Assembly (NCBI GenBank): GCA_002695185.1
Contig: NZOF01000172.1
Span: 1-8,579, forward strand
Source: Erythrobacter sp.
Lineage (GTDB): Bacteria; Pseudomonadota; Alphaproteobacteria; Sphingomonadales; Sphingomonadaceae
Direction: 5' to 3'
DNA length: 8,579 nucleotides
Shown: positions 1 to 6,029 of the stretch, one piece after another
Position numbering within the stretch: position 1 is the stretch's first letter
Layout: every line of letters starts with the position of its first letter
The notes under the pieces: model-generated
Told to the model about the DNA's origin: nothing
What the model saw: only the letters and a program-made list of their open reading frames with translations
The model's database searches: none
Program-made: the position numbers and the translations under genes

Positions 1-318
1 AACCGCGTCCACATGGCCAAGATGCTGAAGGAGGGTGGCAACGTCCTCCTGCTCGACGAACCGACCAACGACCTCGACGTGGAAACGCTGGGCGCGCTGG
101 AAGAGGCGATCGAGAACTTCGCCGGCTGCGCCGTGGTCATCAGCCATGACCGCTTCTTCCTGGACCGTCTGGCCACCCACATCCTCGCCTTCGAAGGCGA
201 CAGTCACGTTGAATGGTTCGAAGGCAACTTCGAAGCTTACGAGGAAGACAAGCGCCGCCGACTGGGCGACGCCGCGGATCGTCCGAGCCGGGTGAGCTAC
301 AAGAAGCTGACTCGGTAA
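1..318 (+). CDS. ettA: Energy-dependent translational throttle protein EttA (ABC-F ATPase), C-terminal 105 residues
   Basis: Only the 3' end of the gene is in the window; the reading frame is open from base 1. The fragment covers the end of the second ATP-binding domain. The Walker B and D-loop segment [11 protein letters not shown] lies near window residues 18-28, and the H-switch [11 protein letters not shown] near residues 45-55. The tail ends in YKKLTR, which is typical of EttA rather than Uup or other ABC-F proteins. EttA has two ABC domains and no membrane part. It binds the ribosomal E site and gates the first elongation step according to the ATP/ADP ratio. No truncation or frameshift is visible in this part. 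The ATG at base 13 is internal, not the start. Two hairpins follow the stop codon. Family assignment is firm; the exact ABC-F subgroup rests mainly on the C-terminal tail. Confidence 0.93.
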   Translation, partial: NRVHMAKMLKEGGNVLLLDEPTNDLDVETLGALEEAIENFAGCAVVISHDRFFLDRLATHILAFEGDSHVEWFEGNFEAYEEDKRRRLGDAADRPSRVSYKKLTR

Positions 319-323
319 ACGGT

Positions 324-360
324 AATTCCGGCGTTCCCGCACAGGTGGGAATGCCGGATT
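324..360 (+). terminator. Hairpin downstream of ettA (possible terminator or 3' mRNA stabiliser)
   Basis: The arm TCCGGCGTTCCC (327-338) pairs with GGGAATGCCGGA (347-358) over 12 bp with one G-T pair and an 8-nt loop. Two further A-T pairs form if T326 bulges out. There is no good T-run after it, so it may protect or pause the ettA transcript rather than end it alone. A second hairpin follows at 391-421. Confidence 0.45.
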
Positions 361-390
361 ATGACTCGGGATGGTTGCGTGCCAGATTTC

Positions 391-421
391 TTAAAGCGCT
401 CTGGATTACCGAGCGTTTTAG
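391..421 (+). terminator. Second hairpin after ettA with U-rich 3' arm
   Basis: TTAAAGCGCTC (391-401) pairs with GAGCGTTTTAG (411-421) over 11 bp including two G-T pairs, with a 9-nt loop. The 3' arm contains TTTT paired to an A-tract, as in many bidirectional intrinsic terminators. The rest of the 319-512 gap holds no convincing gene. It is AT-rich for this window: 361-600 is about 49% GC by hand count. Confidence 0.45.
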
Positions 422-457
422 ATGCCTAAGTACTGTGGCACAGTTTCAATCTCTGTT

Positions 458-487
458 TTGCAATACGATGAGTGTCATGCGAATACT
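458..487 (+). promoter_or_regulatory. Candidate sigma-70 promoter for the glycosidase-like gene
   Basis: TTGCAA (458-463) and AATACT (482-487) are separated by 18 bp. Transcription would start near 494, leaving a short leader that just includes the Shine-Dalgarno at 497-503. The match is moderate and was found by eye only. Confidence 0.28.
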
Positions 488-496
488 TCCTCTTCT

Positions 497-503
497 AGGA
501 GGG
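497..503 (+). promoter_or_regulatory. Strong Shine-Dalgarno that sets the start of the gene at 513
   Basis: AGGAGGG ends 9 nt before the ATG at 513. It decides between several in-frame ATGs (213, 468, 477, 513). Only 513 has this site at proper spacing and begins directly with a signal peptide. Confidence 0.8.
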
Positions 504-512
504 ACGGTCGCT

Positions 513-1469
513 ATGGTCATTCGCGCATTACTGGGTCTCGTTCTTTTACTGGGGCTGCCAGTCAAAGCCTCCGCTGAAGAACCAAGGAACTTCGTCTTTC
601 TTGGCGGCGATGATCTGAATGAGCATTCCAAACTAATCGAACGCCCCGATGTCGAGGGCGTGCAAAAGGTCTATTCCTGGCGCGCTCTCGAACCGGAAGA
701 AGGCATCTACGATTTCACGGACATCGAAGATGATCTCGCGACACTTGATCGCCATGATCGCAAGCTGTTCGTCCAAGTTCAGGACCGCTTCTTTTCGCCA
801 ACCGCGCGGCGCGTACCCGATTATATTCTTAACGATCCCAAGTACGATGGTGGGCTCGCACGGCAGTTCGACAATCCCGGAGAAGGCGAACCCGTCGGCC
901 AGGGCTGGACCACTAAGCAGTGGAACCCCCACGTGCGATCGCGATTTCAGAGCCTGCTGGTTGCATTGGCCGACCAGTTCGATGGGCGGCTTTACGGGAT
1001 AAACCTTCCCGAAAGCGCTTACGATCCAATCGGCGGGGAAGAACAACCGGGCGTTTTCTCCTGCGACGAGTATTTCTTCGCGGCACTGGACAATATGGCT
1101 GCGCTGCGTGCCGCCTTTAGCAAGACGCAGGTTGTCCAATATATCAACTTCTGGCCCTGCGAATGGAATAACGATCACCGTTACATGGAGCGGGCGTTCG
1201 CCATGGCTGACACGCTCGGGATTGGTGTCGGAGGGCCGGATATCGTGCCGTATCGACAAGGCCAGATGAAAAACAGCTATCCCTGGTTCAACAAGCATAA
1301 GGAAACCCTTCCGCTCATCGCCATGGCGATCCAGGAACCGACCCTTACCTATACCAATCGCGAAACGGGCAAGACCTTCACGCGGGAGGAATTCATCGCC
1401 TTCGCTCGCGACTACTTGGGCGCAGACATCATATTCTGGTCGCCAGATGCGCCTTGGTTGAATCGATAG
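513..1469 (+). CDS. Secreted TIM-barrel glycoside-hydrolase-like protein, uncharacterised
   Basis: This is a 318-residue protein. The start at 513 follows a strong Shine-Dalgarno. Residues 1-21 form a Sec signal peptide with a likely cut after KASA, so the product is exported. The mature part looks like a (beta/alpha)8 glycosidase. SWRALEPEEGIYDF (55-68) resembles the W-x-x-x-E-P-x-x-G-x-Y-x-F signature early in GH42/GH5/GH10-type barrels. E167 in GINLPES sits where clan GH-A enzymes carry the acid/base Glu, and E275 in AMAIQEP is a candidate nucleophile. I cannot place it in a named GH family, and the substrate is unknown. The gene stands alone between ettA and a chemoreceptor, with no transporter or sugar regulator adjacent. 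Its flanks are lower in GC than the rest of the window. Enzymatic activity is an inference; it could be an inactive barrel. Confidence 0.72.
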   Translation: MVIRALLGLVLLLGLPVKASAEEPRNFVFLGGDDLNEHSKLIERPDVEGVQKVYSWRALEPEEGIYDFTDIEDDLATLDRHDRKLFVQVQDRFFSPTARRVPDYILNDPKYDGGLARQFDNPGEGEPVGQGWTTKQWNPHVRSRFQSLLVALADQFDGRLYGINLPESAYDPIGGEEQPGVFSCDEYFFAALDNMAALRAAFSKTQVVQYINFWPCEWNNDHRYMERAFAMADTLGIGVGGPDIVPYRQGQMKNSYPWFNKHKETLPLIAMAIQEPTLTYTNRETGKTFTREEFIAFARDYLGADIIFWSPDAPWLNR

Positions 1470-1722
1470 AGGATCGATACGGGCCTAACCGCGCGTAGCT
1501 TGCACCGGCACCCATTAATACAAAGAGTACCCAAGACGATTTTCATGATCGGTGACGCCGAAAGCAAGGAATTGTCTTTAAGCGGGCAACAGTGAAGTTG
1601 TCTGCATATGGAATAATCTGTCACCGAAACAAGAAAATCCGATCGGCGATCCGGAACCGTCCTTCTGCTGTCTAGAATGGGGTCTTAGCGATCCCTCCTG
1701 CAACGTGAGATGAGACCTCCGG
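1470..1722. other. Intergenic region before the chemoreceptor
   Basis: No gene is supported here. The stretch is AT-rich for the window (1501-1680 is about 47% GC by hand count). The heptamer ATCGATA occurs twice, 11 bp apart (1462-1468 and 1473-1479), over the stop codon of the preceding gene and could form a 6-bp hairpin. TTGTCT occurs at 1572 and 1598, and AATAAT at 1612, but no -35/-10 pair with correct spacing stood out for the chemoreceptor gene. Confidence 0.5.
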
Positions 1723-3486
1723 ATGACCCTCAAGCGTAAGCTTTTTGCCTGCCTGGCCATACTTAGCGCCGCCCTGCTCGCCTTAGCCGCCGCCTTCTAT
1801 CACACAGCGCGCACAAATGAGGCTGCGCTTTCCACCATCCTGGTCGATCGTGTCGAGCCGCTTGAAGACCTGAAGACAGTCGCCGATACCTATGCCGTTC
1901 TCATCGTCGACAACGCACACAAGGCCTTGAACGGGAATGTCGGCTACAACGAAGCGGCAGATAACGTTCGGGCAGGCGCCACCGCGATCGACGAAGCATG
2001 GAAGTCTTATCGCGCCACCAGCATCGATGGTGAAGAAGAGCGGCTTGCGACGCAGGCCGAAGCGCAGATGGCAACCGCGGACGCCGCGGTCGTCAAGCTC
2101 GAAGCGATTCTGGACTCTGGTAACTCCGAAGCGCTGAGGCGGTTCGTCGAGCGCGATCTCTATCAGACTATCGATCCGCTTTCGGAGACGATTACGGAAC
2201 TATCCGGAATGCAGATCGACATCGCGAGCTCGGTGACAGAGCGAGCCCTCGACGACACTAATTTCTCGCTGACCATTGTAGTTGTACTCGCCATTCTGGC
2301 AGTCGTGGCGATCGCTTTCTCCATCTTCATCGTTACCCGCAAGGTTGTCCACCCGATCACCAATCTGTCGAATGTGGTGCACGACCTCGCCAAGTCGGGC
2401 GATGGGCAGTTGCCCCACCTCGAACAGAAAGACGAGATCGGCGACATGGCGCGCGCTGTCGACGCCTTCCTTAACGCGGTTCTCGAGAAGGAACGAGCCG
2501 CAGCAGCAATCACTGCGCGCGAGCAGAAGATGGTCACCGATACGCTCGCCGACGGGCTATCGGCGCTCGCCGCAGGCGATCTGACGGCCGAGGTGACCGC
2601 CGATTATCCCTCTGCCTATGCCGCTTTGAAATCGAATTACAATGACGCCGTCAAATCACTGCGCACGCTGATCGAAAACGTGGTCAAGGGAACTACTTCG
2701 ATCCGCATGAGCTCCGGCGAAATCGCGCAGAGTTCCGAATCACTGGCGCGTCGTACCGAGTCGAATGCCGCCAGCCTCGAACAGACCTCGGCAGCGCTCG
2801 CTCAAATGAATGACCGTATTTCCCGCGGCGCTGCCGCTGCCAAGGATACAGCAAAAAGCGCCAACGAAGCCAATGGGGTCGTACACGATGGACGCTCGCT
2901 GGCCGAGCAGGCCATGCAGGCGATGGGCCGTGTTCAGGAAAGCGCCGAAGGCATCGACACGGTGATCGAAGGGCTGGACAAAATCGCTTTCCAGACGCGC
3001 GTGCTCGCGATGAACGCGGCGGTCGAAGCTGGCCGGGCGGGTGAAGCGGGACGCGGCTTCGCAGTGGTCGCCGATCTCGTCTCAGCGCTCGCGATGCGGG
3101 CGGAAGAAGAAGCGGGCTCGGCACGCGAGCAGCTCACCACCACGCAGGAAGAAGTGGGTAATGCCGTTGGAACCGTGAAGCGAGTGGATGAGGCGCTCGA
3201 ACAGATTTCATCGAGCGTCGGCAATGTGAATCAACTGCTCGAAACGATGGCAGCAGACAATCAGGCACAAGCCTCGGCAATTTCGGAAATCGTCACGGCT
3301 GTCAGCGACATGGACAACTCGACGCAGCAGAATGCGGCCATGGTCGAAGAAACTTCGGCGGCCTCGCGCCAGCTGGCGTCCGAAGTGACTGTGCTAGCCG
3401 AGGAAGCCGGGCACTTCCGCACCCACGCCGGTGCCCCTATCCCGACCACGAATGTACAGGACGTGAGGCCTGCCCTGCTGCACTGA
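1723..3486 (+). CDS. Transmembrane methyl-accepting chemotaxis protein
   Basis: This is a 587-residue chemoreceptor. TM1 lies at about 7-27 and TM2 at about 183-205. They enclose a helical periplasmic sensor of about 155 residues, probably the four-helix-bundle type. A HAMP domain follows at about 205-257 (P211, then DEIG at 237-240), then a second HAMP-like segment at about 273-325 (LAAGDLTAEV at 282-291). The cytoplasmic hairpin spans about 330-565. Methylation-type motifs A-A-S-L-E-Q (349-354) and A-A-M-V-E-E (538-543) flank a tip at about 421-450. The tip departs from the usual sequence: R426 replaces the common Asn after QT, G437 sits in EAGRAGE, and DLVS (451-454) replaces DEVR. There is no C-terminal CheR/CheB-tethering pentapeptide; the protein ends VRPALLH. 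No che genes are nearby, so it is an orphan receptor. Its ligand is unknown. The Shine-Dalgarno is weak (GAGATGAGA at 1706-1714). Confidence 0.95.
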   Translation: MTLKRKLFACLAILSAALLALAAAFYHTARTNEAALSTILVDRVEPLEDLKTVADTYAVLIVDNAHKALNGNVGYNEAADNVRAGATAIDEAWKSYRATSIDGEEERLATQAEAQMATADAAVVKLEAILDSGNSEALRRFVERDLYQTIDPLSETITELSGMQIDIASSVTERALDDTNFSLTIVVVLAILAVVAIAFSIFIVTRKVVHPITNLSNVVHDLAKSGDGQLPHLEQKDEIGDMARAVDAFLNAVLEKERAAAAITAREQKMVTDTLADGLSALAAGDLTAEVTADYPSAYAALKSNYNDAVKSLRTLIENVVKGTTSIRMSSGEIAQSSESLARRTESNAASLEQTSAALAQMNDRISRGAAAAKDTAKSANEANGVVHDGRSLAEQAMQAMGRVQESAEGIDTVIEGLDKIAFQTRVLAMNAAVEAGRAGEAGRGFAVVADLVSALAMRAEEEAGSAREQLTTTQEEVGNAVGTVKRVDEALEQISSSVGNVNQLLETMAADNQAQASAISEIVTAVSDMDNSTQQNAAMVEETSAASRQLASEVTVLAEEAGHFRTHAGAPIPTTNVQDVRPALLH

Positions 3487-3517
3487 TCCGCCTTCGACGC
3501 CGAGGGAGATGCAGCCT

Positions 3518-3547
3518 TTGCCACCATGCAAATCGCGCGGTTATACG
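3518..3547 (+). promoter_or_regulatory. Candidate promoter for acylphosphatase
   Basis: TTGCCA (3518-3523) and TATACG (3542-3547) are 18 bp apart (17 bp if TTATAC is read as the -10). Transcription would begin around 3554, giving a leader of only about 7 nt before the ATG at 3561. This fits the poor Shine-Dalgarno there. Confidence 0.35.
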
Positions 3548-3560
3548 CTAGGTTGCAATC

Positions 3561-3827
3561 ATGGTTGCACGACACCTCCTTCTCCACGGCACGGTCCAGG
3601 GCGTGTTTTATCGCGCCTGGACCGTGGAAACCGCACGCGAACTTGGGCTTCATGGCTGGGTGCGCAATCTGCCCGAGGGGACCGTAGAGGCGCATGTCGA
3701 AGGCGAGCTGCATGCGGTCAAACGCCTGATCGAAGCGATGGAGGAAGGCCCTACCCGCGCCCGTGTGGAGCGGATCGATTGCCGCGAGGTCGACTGCAAA
3801 GGCTTCACAAGCTTCGAGCGGCGTTAG
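3561..3827 (+). CDS. acyP: Acylphosphatase
   Basis: At 88 residues this is the normal length for the family. Acylphosphatase hydrolyses carboxyl-phosphate bonds in small acyl phosphates such as acetyl- or carbamoyl-phosphate, in the cytosol. The active-site loop GTVQGVFYR (10-18) carries the phosphate-binding Arg (R18). GWVRNLPEGTVEAHVEG (32-48) carries the catalytic Asn (N36), so both essential residues are present. The fold is a small alpha/beta sandwich with no signal peptide. The ribosome-binding site is weak (TAGG at 3549-3552), and a candidate promoter lies so close that the mRNA may have almost no leader. It follows the chemoreceptor by 74 bp and could also be read through from it, since no terminator is evident in that gap. 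Identification is secure; its specific role here is unknown. Confidence 0.95.
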   Translation: MVARHLLLHGTVQGVFYRAWTVETARELGLHGWVRNLPEGTVEAHVEGELHAVKRLIEAMEEGPTRARVERIDCREVDCKGFTSFERR

Positions 3828-3880
3828 CTCTATCTATGGCGTGATCTGCGACGCCTATACCGGACTGTATTTGACTCATC

Positions 3881-3962
3881 GCGCCTCGGTTCCCACATGG
3901 GTCGGGAGGCGCCCGGTTCGCGGGTGCTGTTCCTGACGGCGCACCTCCCCCGCGCCGCGAAC
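3881..3962 (+). promoter_or_regulatory. Structured leader with competing hairpins upstream of the FKBP gene
   Basis: Four pairings overlap here. GCGCCTC (3881-3887) pairs with GAGGCGC (3906-3912), enclosing CCC/GGG. GGGAGGCGCC (3904-3913) pairs with GGCG plus CCTCCC (3938-3949) around a CA bulge. GCGCCCG (3909-3915) pairs with CGGGTGC (3921-3927). GTTCGCGG (3916-3923) pairs perfectly with CCGCGAAC (3955-3962). Several exclude each other, as in attenuators or RNA switches. The region lies between acyP and the Shine-Dalgarno at 3972. No known riboswitch was recognised, and GC-rich DNA makes some pairings likely by chance. Confidence 0.35.
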
Positions 3963-3982
3963 ACGAAATTCAGAGGATATCC

Positions 3983-4420
3983 ATGACTACTCCCAGCAAC
4001 GGTGACACCGTAACCATCGACTACGTCCTCAAGCGCGGCGACGGCGAAGTTGTCGGCAATACCGAAGAAGCAGGCCCCCAGCAGGTCCAGCTCGGCGCCG
4101 GCCAGATCTTCCCGCAGATCGAGGAAGCGCTGACCAATATGGAGGTCGGCGACAGCAAGAGTGTCGACATCGCCAGCGACAAGGCCTTCGGTCCGCGCAG
4201 CGAGGAGCTGGTGATCGACATTCCGCGCGCCAACCTGCCGCCCGAACCCGCCCCGCAGCCGGGCATGGCGCTTAACGCGCAGAGTCCGGATGGCCAACCA
4301 ATGACGCTCTACATCCTTGAAGTGGGCGACGAGGCGATCAAGGCCGACGGCAACCACCCGCTCGCGGGTGAAGACGTGACGTTCGATGTGACCCTGCGCG
4401 ATATCAAGCAGGCTGCCTAA
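3983..4420 (+). CDS. FKBP-type peptidyl-prolyl cis-trans isomerase, SlyD-like, no metal-binding tail
   Basis: This is a 145-residue cytosolic protein without a signal peptide. It has the SlyD layout. The FKBP part begins at GDTVTIDYVLKRGDGEVV (7-24) and continues through IFPQIEEALTNMEVGD (42-57). The chaperone insert (IF domain, about 70-122) follows KAFGPRSEELV, and the FKBP strand resumes at DGNHPLAGEDVTFDV (122-136). DGNHPLAG is a hallmark of the SlyD group. Such proteins catalyse proline isomerisation and hold unfolded chains. The His/Cys-rich C-terminal tail that gives E. coli SlyD its nickel role is absent: the protein stops at IKQAA and has a single His (H125). A nickel-delivery role is therefore unlikely. 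The start is supported by AGAGGA (3972-3977), 5 nt upstream. A complex leader precedes it and a strong terminator follows. Confidence 0.92.
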   Translation: MTTPSNGDTVTIDYVLKRGDGEVVGNTEEAGPQQVQLGAGQIFPQIEEALTNMEVGDSKSVDIASDKAFGPRSEELVIDIPRANLPPEPAPQPGMALNAQSPDGQPMTLYILEVGDEAIKADGNHPLAGEDVTFDVTLRDIKQAA

Positions 4421-4442
4421 GCTTCAAGGCGGAATTACGAAG

Positions 4443-4481
4443 AAGGGCGGCTGAGGGGATATCCCTTCAGCCGCCCTTTTT
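4443..4481 (+). terminator. Rho-independent terminator of the FKBP gene
   Basis: A 16-bp stem (4443-4458 with 4463-4478, one G-T pair) closes on the loop ATAT and runs into TTTTT (4477-4481). It lies between two converging genes. On the minus strand the hairpin is followed by TTCTTCG, so it may also help stop the LacI-like transcript. Confidence 0.93.
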
Positions 4482-4502
4482 GTGTGGGTCAGGTTAGGTC
4501 GA

Positions 4503-5330
4503 TCAGGCCGGAGGCGGAGCAACTGAGCTGCGCTCGGCCAGCTCGAAGGGAATTTCGGCGTGACCCTTCGCATCCCCCTTGCCGGCGATGCATTTGGCCA
4601 GCAATTCGCAAGACTTCGCCCCCATCTCTTCCAGCGGCTGGCGCACGGATGTGAGCGGCGGGGTCATCGACTTGGCGATCGGATCATCGTCGAACCCGAC
4701 GATGGACAGCGATTGCGGCACGGACTTCCCCGCCCGCCGCGCTGCATCGACAAAACCTGCAGCCATCGCGTCATTGCTGGCGAAAACGGCAGTCGGTTCG
4801 GCAGCGAGCAGCTTGGCACTCACTTCCATCCCCGATTCACGCGTGTAATCGCCCTCCACAACGAGCGAAGGATCGAGCTTTGCCCCTTTCGACCCGAGAG
4901 CGGCGGTGAAACCGTTGTAGCGGCGCATGCTGGAGAGGTGCGAGCGCGGGCCGCGAATGATGCCGACCTTGCGATGACCTGCTTCCAGCAACAGACGCGT
5001 GACAGTGAGCACCGCCTCATATTCATCCATAACGATGGTAATGCCGCGTCCGGGATCGAGCATAGGCGCGATGCGTGCAAACGGAATGCCAAGCTTTTCG
5101 ATCTGCAACATCAGATGGCGATCATCGGACAGAGGGGCGGTAAGAATTACCCCGCCGATGCCTTCCTCGGAAATCGCCTCACGAGCTTCGCGGCCCGTGT
5201 TGTGAAGGTTTTCCATCTGGATCTTCACGCCCATCGTGCCAGCCTGCCGGCTTGCTCCCGAGTGCAGGCGCGAAACGTAATCACGGTTGGTATTGTCGAA
5301 CAGCATAAGAATGCGGTCGCCGGCTCTCAT
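4503..5330 (-). CDS. LacI/GalR-type periplasmic-binding-protein-like sensor lacking the HTH domain
   Basis: The 275 residues correspond to the effector-binding half of LacI/GalR regulators. Visible landmarks are GIGGVILTAPLSDDR (57-71), EAGHRKVGIIRGP (116-128), the R-x-x-G-F segment (137-141), AVFASNDAMAAGF (181-193), VPQSLSIVGFDDDP (204-217) and PPLTSVRQPLEEMG (224-237). Family members are usually about 330-350 residues and begin with a 60-residue helix-turn-helix plus hinge. Here the protein starts at MRAGDRILMLF, exactly where the hinge would end. An in-frame TAG lies six codons upstream, and the DNA before it is a 72-bp gap and then another gene, so no HTH is encoded nearby in any frame. 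A good Shine-Dalgarno serves this start, and a LacI-type operator sits just in front. It cannot bind DNA like a normal LacI protein. It may sequester a sugar, form mixed dimers with a full-length paralogue, or be a decaying remnant. Confidence 0.88.
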   Translation of the reverse strand: MRAGDRILMLFDNTNRDYVSRLHSGASRQAGTMGVKIQMENLHNTGREAREAISEEGIGGVILTAPLSDDRHLMLQIEKLGIPFARIAPMLDPGRGITIVMDEYEAVLTVTRLLLEAGHRKVGIIRGPRSHLSSMRRYNGFTAALGSKGAKLDPSLVVEGDYTRESGMEVSAKLLAAEPTAVFASNDAMAAGFVDAARRAGKSVPQSLSIVGFDDDPIAKSMTPPLTSVRQPLEEMGAKSCELLAKCIAGKGDAKGHAEIPFELAERSSVAPPPA

Positions 5331-5337
5331 CTCGCTT

Positions 5338-5346
5338 CTCTCTCCC
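5338..5346 (-). promoter_or_regulatory. Shine-Dalgarno supporting the short LacI-like start
   Basis: On the minus strand, GGGAGAGAG is followed after 7 nt by the ATG at 5330. This good site makes the HTH-less start a genuine translation start rather than the tail of a lost longer gene. Confidence 0.7.
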
Positions 5347-5350
5347 TATT

Positions 5351-5366
5351 TGGATAGCGCTACCAA
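5351..5366. promoter_or_regulatory. LacI-family operator-like site
   Basis: On the plus strand the site reads TGGATAGCGCTACCAA. A perfect 8-bp palindromic core TAGCGCTA (5355-5362) has GG and CC outside, with one base of asymmetry between the halves. A palindrome centred on CG, with core AGCGCT and GG/CC flanks, is the form many LacI/GalR operators take in alpha- and gammaproteobacteria. It sits directly upstream of the Shine-Dalgarno of the LacI-like gene, a position suited to blocking transcription. Which regulator binds it cannot be told from the window. Confidence 0.6.
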
Positions 5367-5402
5367 TTCCGCTCATTCTTCAGGAGCGGCGCATAGGCTT
5401 AA

Positions 5403-5972
5403 TCAGGGAGTAACCCAGCTACCCTTATTATTGGTAAAGATCGCTCGTTTATGTCCATCGTTCGACAGACAGTACCAGTCGGCGCTCTCAATCGTCACGA
5501 TAAGGACCGCGAAATTCGTGCGCGCGGGCGCCAGTTCCTCTTCGGTCGGGCGCTTGCCCTCGACATCCTCGGGCAAACCGCTTGAGGGATGGTCCCGCTT
5601 TTCCCCCGGAGGGGCGCCCAGATAACAACGGCGCGCGTAAGTGTCGCTGGCTTCCCACGCCGTAGTGGCGAGCGGAGTATCACTTTCGATGCGAGCCCGC
5701 CCCCGGCATCGGATCTGAACCTTCTCTTCCCTATCGTAGAACAGCACGGCCACCGCTGCGTCCTTATCGATGACCTCTACCTTGGGCGAACGGGAATCAG
5801 TGTGAAACCTCAGGGTCCACTCCTCCCGGTCGTACTCTCGAAGAACCATAATTCGCGCATCCGCATCTGCGGTAGCGACCACGGGCGTGTGCATCGGTGA
5901 ACGGCGATTGCTCGCGGCGTCCTGAAGGCGGTCTTCAATATCTTGGCGAGCGTTATCGAGTGTCAGTGGCAT
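5403..5972 (-). CDS. Pyridoxamine 5'-phosphate oxidase-fold flavin-binding protein (Alr4036-like)
   Basis: This is a 189-residue cytosolic protein with the split-barrel FMN-binding fold. The core resembles the FMN site of this superfamily: SPMHTPVVATADADAR (25-40), IMVLREYDREEWTLRFHTD (41-59) and SRSPKVEVIDKD (60-71), then the strand VAVLFYDREEKVQIRCRGRA (74-93). Family members bind FMN or F420 and reduce or oxidise varied small molecules. The PLP-binding tail of true PdxH (an R-L-x-P type end) is not seen; the protein finishes IFTNNKGSWVTP. A role in vitamin B6 synthesis is therefore unlikely, and the substrate is unknown. It lies 72 bp upstream of the LacI-like gene on the same strand, so read-through is possible. 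It diverges from the RcnB-domain gene across 173 bp. The Shine-Dalgarno is weak, so the start is only moderately sure. Confidence 0.85.
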   Translation of the reverse strand: MPLTLDNARQDIEDRLQDAASNRRSPMHTPVVATADADARIMVLREYDREEWTLRFHTDSRSPKVEVIDKDAAVAVLFYDREEKVQIRCRGRARIESDTPLATTAWEASDTYARRCYLGAPPGEKRDHPSSGLPEDVEGKRPTEEELAPARTNFAVLIVTIESADWYCLSNDGHKRAIFTNNKGSWVTP

Positions 5973-6029
5973 GGACAGCTAACGTCCGACCGGGACATGC
6001 GGTCCTCATTCATTATTTTTCACCTTTCC

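Noticed and set aside
213..512. 100-codon N-terminal extension of the glycosidase-like protein
   Set aside because: It would overlap ettA in another frame and read through two hairpins. The strong Shine-Dalgarno and signal peptide place the start at 513.
633..1298. A 221-codon minus-strand open frame
   Set aside because: It is antisense to the glycosidase-like gene, with no motif or start signal; a shadow of codon bias.
1655..1680. GGAAC...TCTAGA as an extracytoplasmic sigma-factor promoter for the chemoreceptor
   Set aside because: The spacing of 13 nt is too short for sigma-E or EcfG promoters, and the -10 part does not fit.
1578..1760. Small minus-strand open frame in the gap before the chemoreceptor
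   Set aside because: It starts inside the chemoreceptor gene and has no family resemblance or Shine-Dalgarno.
4560..5357. A 265-codon plus-strand open frame opposite the LacI-like gene
   Set aside because: It has no recognisable motif or Shine-Dalgarno, and it would run through the LacI-like gene, whose family signatures are clear.
5403..5972. Annotation as PdxH, the pyridoxamine phosphate oxidase of vitamin B6 synthesis
   Set aside because: The fold matches, but the C-terminal PLP-binding end of PdxH is missing, so only the superfamily is claimed.
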